A stretch of DNA of 13,666 nt from Zychaea mexicana. Its lineage: Eukaryota > Mucoromycota > Mucoromycetes > Mucorales > Lichtheimiaceae. Positions 8,801-13,666 of the stretch are shown piece after piece. Each line of letters starts with the position of its first letter. The stretch's first letter is position 1. The notes below the pieces were generated by a model, which saw only the letters and a list, made by a program, of their open reading frames with translations, made no database searches and was not told the origin of the DNA. The stretch spans positions 1-13,666 of the forward strand of contig NW_026516953.1 of assembly GCF_025766255.1 (NCBI RefSeq), written 5' to 3'. The position numbers and the translations under genes are program-made.

Positions 8801-9120
8801 TCACATAGTCTTTCGTCTGTAACAAGAATTGGGAGCCCAGTGTAATTTTTCTTTATCGGATAAAATATTGTCATGGGTTATGTTAACTCCCTGCTCTATT
8901 ATTTTTGGGTTAGAATACAATAGAATTATTAACGCTATATATCTTTATTACCTTACTACATCGATTATCAAATATTAAGTGTCGGAAAGTTGATGCAAAT
9001 GTTATATTTTTTACCAGAGGCCAATATTTACTGCAAACAAAATCATTATTTCCATTTCCCCCCGTCGTTAATAAAATGCAACCACAAAACAAATTCTGTA
9101 AGTCGAATTCAGTCCTTACC
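8801..9120 (-). pseudogene. 3'-terminal exons of an unrecognised spliced gene or pseudogene
   Basis: Three phase-compatible pieces on the minus strand: an exon ending at 9120 (donor GTAAGG); an exon at 9030-8952 (acceptor TTTGCAG, donor GTAATA) encoding KYWPLVKNITFAS and RHLIFDNRCSK; and a last exon at 8890-8801 (acceptor AGCAG, CTAAC branch site about 20 bases upstream) encoding GVNITHDNILSDKEKL and HWAPNSCYRRKTM before TGA. The intervening introns are 89 and 61 bp. Upstream of 9120 the required frame soon meets TGA inside the tandem repeat, so the 5' part is broken or unresolved. No family was recognised. Confidence 0.35.
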
Positions 9121-9175
9121 TATTCAACGCCAGACAAGCACCGGTAAAAGAACACACGAGAAGGCAATATCAACT

Positions 9176-9362
9176 CGACGACTACCAAGCACAAGGCAAC
9201 GGCAAACAAAAAGCTTTGCTACCACCACCATGTGGAGGAATTTTTCATGGCAGGGATAGCCAAAAAGTCCATCTGAATTGCTCGCGGCAGCTCAGGCCAC
9301 ATCCTTTCAAAGTCCCTGGGATGCAGGAGAGCTTTCCATCTTTTTATCGAAACGTGCCGCGT
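9176..9362. repeat. 187-bp internal repeat, copy 1 (unit 1)
   Basis: Runs from CGACGACTACC to GTGCCGCGT. The next copy is 23 bp downstream. Confidence 0.9.
9219..9362 (-). pseudogene. Possible hAT transposase C-terminal fragment, repeated four times
   Basis: On the minus strand this repeat encodes RHVSIKRWKALL, then MWPELPRAIQMDFLAIPAM, then a stop after WWW. The pattern P-x-L, then A, then FLAIPA, then SS resembles the hAT dimerisation region (family consensus: P-x-L-x-x-x-A-x-x-[FY]-L-[AS]-I-P-A followed by S-x-x-S-E-R). The SER/VFS part is absent and the frame stops, so at best it is a relic. The same stretch occurs in all four 187-bp repeats. No full-length transposase is present. Confidence 0.32.
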
Positions 9363-9385
9363 CCTTCTCGTTACATCTGACAGCC

Positions 9386-9573
9386 CGACGACTACCAAGC
9401 ACAAGGCAACGGCAAACAAAAAGCTTTTGCTACCACCACCATGTGGAGGAATTTTTCATGGCAGGGATAGCCAAAAAGTCCATCTGAATTGCTCGCGGCA
9501 GCTCAGGCCACATCCTTTCAAAGTCCCTGGGATGCAGGAGAGCTTTCCATCTTTTTATCGAAACGTGCCGCGT
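9386..9573. repeat. 187-bp internal repeat, copy 2 (unit 1)
   Basis: Same as copy 1, with one extra T in AAGCTTTTGC. Confidence 0.9.
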
Positions 9574-9924
9574 TTGGCGATGTAAGTTCTTTTTTCATAT
9601 GAATCTCAAAGTACCTGTTAGTTAATGAATAAAGATGCATTAAACCATCAGTATTGTGGTGCCATGGACATAAACGGCTTAATAACATAAAATAATACGT
9701 ACCAGGCTGCGAGAAATTCGAACACTTGGAAAAGGAGGAAGGCCATCGCTCAATATAAATTGTATAAAAGAGATAATTTCGGGAAAATGTATTCCAAAGT
9801 AAGAAAACAAAAGAATAATTCCAACAGCAACCACAAAACAAATTCTGTAAGTCGAATTCAGTCCTTACCTATTCAACGCCAGACAAGCACCGGTAAAAGA
9901 ACACACGAGAAGGCAATATCAACT

Positions 9925-10111
9925 CGACGACTACCAAGCACAAGGCAACGGCAAACAAAAAGCTTTGCTACCACCACCATGTGGAGGAATTTTTCATGGC
10001 AGGGATAGCCAAAAAGTCCATCTGAATTGCTCGCGGCAGCTCAGGCCACATCCTTTCAAAGTCCCTGGGATGCAGGAGAGCTTTCCATCTTTTTATCGAA
10101 ACGTGCCGCGT
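9925..10111. repeat. 187-bp internal repeat, copy 1 (unit 2)
   Basis: Counterpart of 9176-9362 in the second tandem unit. Confidence 0.9.
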
Positions 10112-10134
10112 CCTTCTCGTTACATCTGACAACC

Positions 10135-10322
10135 CGACGACTACCAAGCACAAGGCAACGGCAAACAAAAAGCTTTTGCTACCACCACCATGTGGAGGAA
10201 TTTTTCATGGCAGGGATAGCCAAAAAGTCCATCTGAATTGCTCGCGGCAGCTCAGGCCACATCCTTTCAAAGTCCCTGGGATGTAGGAGAGCTTTCCATC
10301 TTTTTATCGAAACGTGCCGCGT
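10135..10322. repeat. 187-bp internal repeat, copy 2 (unit 2)
   Basis: Counterpart of 9386-9573. It carries GATGTAGG where the other copies have GATGCAGG. Confidence 0.9.
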
Positions 10323-10575
10323 TTGGCGATGTAAGTTCTTTTTTCATATGGATCTCAAAGTACCTGTTAGTTAATGAATAAAGATGCATTAAACCATCAG
10401 TATTGTGGTGCCATGGACATAAACGGCTTAATAACATAAAATAATACGTACCAGGCTGCGAGAAATTCGAACACTTGGAAAAGGAGGAAGGCCATCGCTC
10501 AATATAAATTGTATAAAAGAGATAATTTCGGGAAAATGTATTCCAAAGTAAGAAAACAAAAGGATTAATCCAACA

Positions 10576-11094
10576 GCATTTTGATTTGATGTTACCTTAA
10601 ACATTAAAAAGATTACACCATAACACAACGATAAGGCTGTGAAATTATATTGTCAACATGGAGAATGCCTGGTTCTTAACCACGGAGCTGAGTTGTTTGA
10701 CTGCTTTTTTCTCTTTTTGGCTGTTTGGCTTCCCACCCTTATGCACGTGTAGTTTAAAATATTTCGTTTATTGAAGTGGAAGGCGGAGGTAACCGGCGCC
10801 TTTGGGCATATGTTCGCTTCCTTGCGGTACAAATAAGAAGAAAAATATCTACAGATTAGAGTAGATAAAAGTTACTATAACTAATAACTAAAAAAAACCC
10901 CCAGTAAGGGGAAAAGTTACGCTTGTTTACGTGCACGTGTAGTTTTGTAGAAGAAGTTAAAATAAATTAAATTAAATTATAAAGAAAAGTCAGGAGGAGA
11001 TGCGGTTATAATACATAAGAGAAGTGTATCATTGGTGTGGTGTTGTTGTTGTGGTGGTGGATAACTCCATTACTTCCTCTAGAGCTTGTTCAAC
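10576..11094. other. Intergenic region
   Basis: No gene was recognised. TGCACGTGTAGTTT occurs twice in direct orientation (10742-10755 and 10932-10945). A GTT/GTG-rich simple repeat lies at about 11036-11060, and a short CCCC-AGTAA-GGGG inverted pair lies near 10899-10913. Confidence 0.5.
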
Positions 11095-11344
11095 CTAGTG
11101 AAAGATTTCATTCGTGTGACTAAGGATATCAATTTTCCTTAGAACTCGCATGTGCGCTGGCCAAGCTGTATTCCATTTACCCAGAGTGGGCCCAACCTCA
11201 GATCTTGGAAGGCTGTTAATAAGATAATCCAATGGCTGCATTGGAGGTGGAAGTGCTGGTATTGTGTTGTAAATACTTATTAGATCCATTAACAGTGTTT
11301 GTAGTACAGGAGAGGTGGAGAAGTGCTCACATTTAGCATCTTTA

Positions 11345-11346
11345 TA
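11345..11346. repeat. TA target-site duplication, left
   Basis: The TA dinucleotide directly outside the left TIR is duplicated at 13490-13491. TA is the standard target of Tc1/mariner/pogo elements. Confidence 0.75.
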
Positions 11347-11368
11347 CAGTAAACCCCCATTAAATACA
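11347..11368 (+). repeat. Left TIR of the pogo-like element
   Basis: Starts CAGTAAACCCCCATTAAA. It differs from the right TIR at one base (A versus G at position 13). Confidence 0.88.
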
Positions 11369-11523
11369 CCCCCTATAATTGCAACCCTCATCAATATCTA
11401 CGTTTTCAGAAAAAATCTTTTCAAAACATAGTGAATTTGCATCTTTTCCGCTTTAATGAAACTTCACCACATCGGAAGGGTGTTGATATTAAAAATTTAA
11501 TCAGCTTTGTCCTTTATTATATG

Positions 11524-13292
11524 TTAATTTCTATTGGAAGAAGAGAAACATCGCGTCAAGCGGGATTGTTGGCTGTATAATTCTGGTACAAGCTTGGTAC
11601 GGAGGGTTGTAAGTGCTGTAAGTGCAGCAACAATGTCATTATCCAAACTATCTTCGGCATCAAAAATTTGAAAAAGGTTAAGCATGGTCGTTGCCTTTTC
11701 TCTTGCAGACAAGTTAACAATGTTGGTGCTTGGATTGTTGGCGGATTCCGTGGCTGTAGACTCTTCGTTTATAGATATTTGTTGCATGTCCTCTGTAATT
11801 AATTCTATAATTTCATCGTCACTGTAATTGCCATAGATTATCTGGCGTTCATGGTCAGGATCAATTTCAGATGTTGGACATTTGTCGATGCTGATATTTC
11901 CAATGGACGCAATTTGTTCGATTTGTTGTTGTAAATGTTGCTGCATGAAAAGGTCTTGATGCGTAATGGCATTGACTGCTTCAGGTGATGCGTCGTCCTC
12001 TTGCGCCGTCATTCGATAAATACTAGCATCCCAGCAATTGACAATTGTTTCTCGCTTTATATTGCCCCAGCCTTTTTTAATCCACCTCATGGCTTGCAAC
12101 TGGCTGACATCGAACAATTTTTCAAGCGGACCAACGACTTCTGGACGACCTATTTGTGTCATACTTATTTGACGGTAGGTCTTGTCAAATTGCATTCGTT
12201 TATAATGAGCTTTGAAAGCTCGGATGATCCCACCATCGAGTGGCTGTAGCTTTGCAGTAGTGTTTGGCGGCAAGAAAAATAATTCGACATTCGTGAGCAC
12301 AGCATCAATAGCATGACCACTAAAGTTGTCAAGAACAAGACACGTCGATTTTCGTAATGCATGGCTTTATCGAAACGCGTGATATAGTGCTCGAAAATGT
12401 TTCGCTTCATCTATGCCTTTTGATTATAAAACTAAAACCAAAAACCGAGCTCGTACGCTTCTTTTCGCTTGCCGGTCGAGTCCACGAAGCATGTATGTTT
12501 CTTGTGTTTACCAATTATCATCGGTTCCCATTTTTCTGAGCCGTCTGCATTGCACAAAAGAGCTACCGTGAGCCATTTTTTGTTTTCCTTGAATCTAGAG
12601 AACCCTTTTTGGGTGATGGTACTCCGAGGCTGGGCAGTGAAGAACAATGCTGTTTCATCGATATTCCATATATCACGTCGATCATATTGAGAAAGTTTGT
12701 CGCGCATTTTGTCCCTGTTTTCGAGAATGGCATTCGCTTCAACAAATTCGCCTTCACCATGAAGTGTATGTTTACGTAGCCCATGACGTCGAGCAAAACG
12801 GTGCATCCACCCGTTCGACCCTTTGAAATCCTTGCCTAAGCATTCTGCAAAGTTAACCGCCTTAGTATGAACTATGCTCCAAGTGACCGGGATATGATTG
12901 TTTTCGGCGACGTTTATCCACAACATTACAGCATCCTCGACTTCCTATATACGTTGTAGCCATGTGTTTTGAGCTCATCAATATTATACTGTCTAAATTG
13001 ATTATTGCACTTATTATTATATCGAAACATACGGGAAATCTGGCCTTTTGAAGCCTTCTTCCGGTTTGGATACGAATTACACCTTCTTCCTCTTCCTTTT
13101 CCATGCACGCAATAAGCCTTGAAATAGTTGACTTGTCCAGAGTTTAAACCTTGTAGTTGCCCAGGAAATTAACATTGAATAGGTAAACTTGTTCGCTTTG
13201 TTTTTTTCTTTGTAATGCTTGAACAGCTCCTGACGTTGATAATTGGTGAATGATACGTTCTTTCTACAACGCTCTCGACGTGTTTCGGGCAT
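11524..13292 (-). pseudogene. Decayed pogo/Tigger-like transposase
   Basis: Start ATG at 13292 (MPETRRERCRKN), stop TAA at 11526-11524. Order of parts: an N-terminal helix-turn-helix region (NYQRQELFKHY, then DKSTISRLI); an intron at 13032-12945 (GTATGT...TATAG) joining KARFP to EVEDAVMLWI; a CENP-B/Tc5-type DNA-binding domain (PVTW, KAVNFAECLG, SNGWMHRFARRHGL, GEGE); and a DDE_1 catalytic core. The acidic triad is visible: Asp in IWNIDETALFF (12659), Asp in LVLDNFSGH (12330) and Asp in LQPLDGG (12237), giving DD30D spacing. An acidic C-terminal tail follows. Breaks: a frameshift near 13145, in-frame TAG at 12434-12432, TAG at 12413-12411 where KAWM is usual, and a frameshift near 12360. It therefore should not make active enzyme. 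Confidence 0.88.
12945..13032 (-). other. Intron in the pogo-like transposase relic
   Basis: 88 bp, starting GTATGT and ending TATAG on the minus strand. Removing it joins KARFP directly to EVEDAVMLWI in phase, as in intact CENP-B-type domains. It therefore explains what would otherwise look like an extra disruption. Confidence 0.7.
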
Positions 13293-13467
13293 GATAATAA
13301 CGTGAAAGAAGAGCACGATCAAGAAACTGAAGGAAGTGATAATAAGTTCTTTTTTTTTTCGAGGTAAAACTTTTTGGTGAATGGTCCGGGACCACAGCCT
13401 AAACGTTGATCCATTTCGATAAATGCAACCCTCGCTAATTACAACTTTTTCTAGAAAAATCTTTGGT
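13293..13467. promoter_or_regulatory. 5' region of the transposase relic
   Basis: This 175-bp stretch separates the transposase start codon from the right TIR, so it probably held the promoter. It contains the right copy of the subterminal repeat (TGCAACCCTC at about 13424-13433). Confidence 0.4.
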
Positions 13468-13489
13468 TGTATTTAACGGGGGTTTACTG
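13468..13489 (-). repeat. Right TIR of the pogo-like element
   Basis: Ends GGGGGTTTACTG on the plus strand. It is the reverse complement of the left TIR with one mismatch. Confidence 0.88.
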
Positions 13490-13491
13490 TA
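13490..13491. repeat. TA target-site duplication, right
   Basis: Pairs with the TA at 11345-11346. Confidence 0.75.
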
Positions 13492-13666
13492 TCCACATCG
13501 ACAATCCTTATTGGAGAAGAAGATAACCAGTGCATACTCCACTTTATTAGCCCATGGCGATCTTTGGAAAAGGCTGGTACAGTAGGTATATAATGAGGTC
13601 AATCAGCCTTTTGGTTCGCATGCAGTTAATGGTCTTGAGACTATTGCGCCTTGAGCTATATTCTTC

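Larger units (their letters stand above)
9078..9826. repeat. 749-bp tandem duplication, unit 1
   Basis: This unit is followed directly by a near-identical copy at 9827-10575. Only a handful of differences were seen, among them single-base changes and a few changes at the very end. GCA is shared at the unit starts and just after unit 2. It contains two internal ~187-bp repeats and an intron-like segment (9702-9615). Confidence 0.95.
9827..10575. repeat. 749-bp tandem duplication, unit 2
   Basis: Direct head-to-tail copy of 9078-9826. Every landmark is offset by 749 bases. Differences seen include AATC to GATC near 10351, CAG to TAG near 10283, AGCCC to AACCC near 10132, and the terminal AATAATTCC to GATTAATCC. 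Confidence 0.95.
11347..13489. mobile_element. 2143-bp pogo/Tigger-like DNA transposon
   Basis: Inverted termini begin CAGTAAACCCCC, then one variable base, then TTAAATACA (21 of 22 matches). They are flanked by TA and enclose a minus-strand transposase relic with pogo/Tigger-type domains. The element also carries a subterminal direct repeat, TGCAACCCTC plus an AGAAAAA-ATCTTT segment, near both ends (about 11380-11421 and 13424-13465). It looks like an old insertion because the transposase is broken. Confidence 0.88.
11095..13602 (-). pseudogene. Reading frame split by the pogo-like insertion (about 120 codons when the element is ignored)
   Basis: The minus-strand frame is open from 13602 to the TA at 13491-13490, and resumes in the same phase from 11344 to a stop at 11095. 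With one TA copy counted, it is uninterrupted for about 120 codons. It includes FFSNKDCRCGYKDAKCEHF across the junction, then VLQTLLMDLISIYN, PRSEVGPTLGKWNTAWPAHM and KIDILSHTNEIF near the end. The Cys/His cluster (C-x-C-G...C-x-H) is reminiscent of zinc-binding tails in some retroelement polymerases, but this is weak. A TGA sits directly before 13602, so the 5' part is spliced, truncated or mutated. The family is not recognised. Confidence 0.45.

Noticed and set aside
9278..9487. Plus-strand frames in the 187-bp repeats, repeated at 10027-10236
   Set aside because: Their repetition follows from the DNA repeat. Only the opposite strand shows a protein-family-like motif.
9078..10575. CRISPR-like or satellite array
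   Set aside because: There are only two long units with two sub-repeats each, no short spacer/repeat alternation, and a eukaryotic context.
10776..10830. Possible tRNA/SINE pol III promoter (TGTTCGCTTCC)
   Set aside because: The B-box match is imperfect, no convincing A box or cloverleaf was found, and it is only mentioned as a weak clue with the 14-bp repeats.
12001..12690. Plus-strand frames across the transposase relic
   Set aside because: They are shadows of the minus-strand DDE transposase frames.

Overview
The window looks like an AT-rich fungal chromosome segment, probably from an early-diverging (Mucoromycota-type) fungus. I infer this from short spliceosomal introns (about 54-89 bp), GTAAGT/GTATGT donors, CTAAC-like branch points, and DNA transposons with spliced genes. 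Nothing prokaryotic (operon, Shine-Dalgarno sites, rRNA) is visible. The assignment is inference.

Layout. (1) 1-189: flank with a possible partial minus-strand reading frame leaving the window. (2) 190-3738: a 3.5-kb element bounded by ~295-bp terminal inverted repeats. Each TIR carries a GCCAA motif array spaced about 22 bp. Inside are a multi-repeat Myb/SANT gene (minus strand, 3179-2068) and what looks like a second, nested element (730-1813) with an 11-bp target duplication and its own TACGTA motif array. (3) 4475-7175: a 12-exon minus-strand gene rebuilt from splice signals. All 11 introns keep phase, giving a 632-residue protein whose C-terminal part has a D...ExK signature like a PD-(D/E)XK nuclease fold. 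This is the best-supported host-type gene here. (4) 7176-8800: no convincing gene. (5) 8801-10575: 3'-type exons of a minus-strand gene or pseudogene, next to a recent 749-bp tandem duplication. Each unit holds two ~187-bp repeats with a short stretch resembling the hAT transposase C-terminus. (6) 10576-11094: intergenic. (7) 11095-13602: a minus-strand reading frame split by a 2143-bp pogo/Tigger-like element (11347-13489, TA duplication). The element's transposase has a recognisable HTH, CENP-B/Tc5-type domain and DDD triad, but is broken by two frameshifts and two stop codons.

The genes do not form a pathway. The region is a transposon-rich interval around one multi-exon gene. The long-TIR element is the most interesting unit: it combines a DNA-binding Myb-repeat protein with regularly spaced motif arrays in its ends, which suggests, but does not prove, that the protein recognises those ends.
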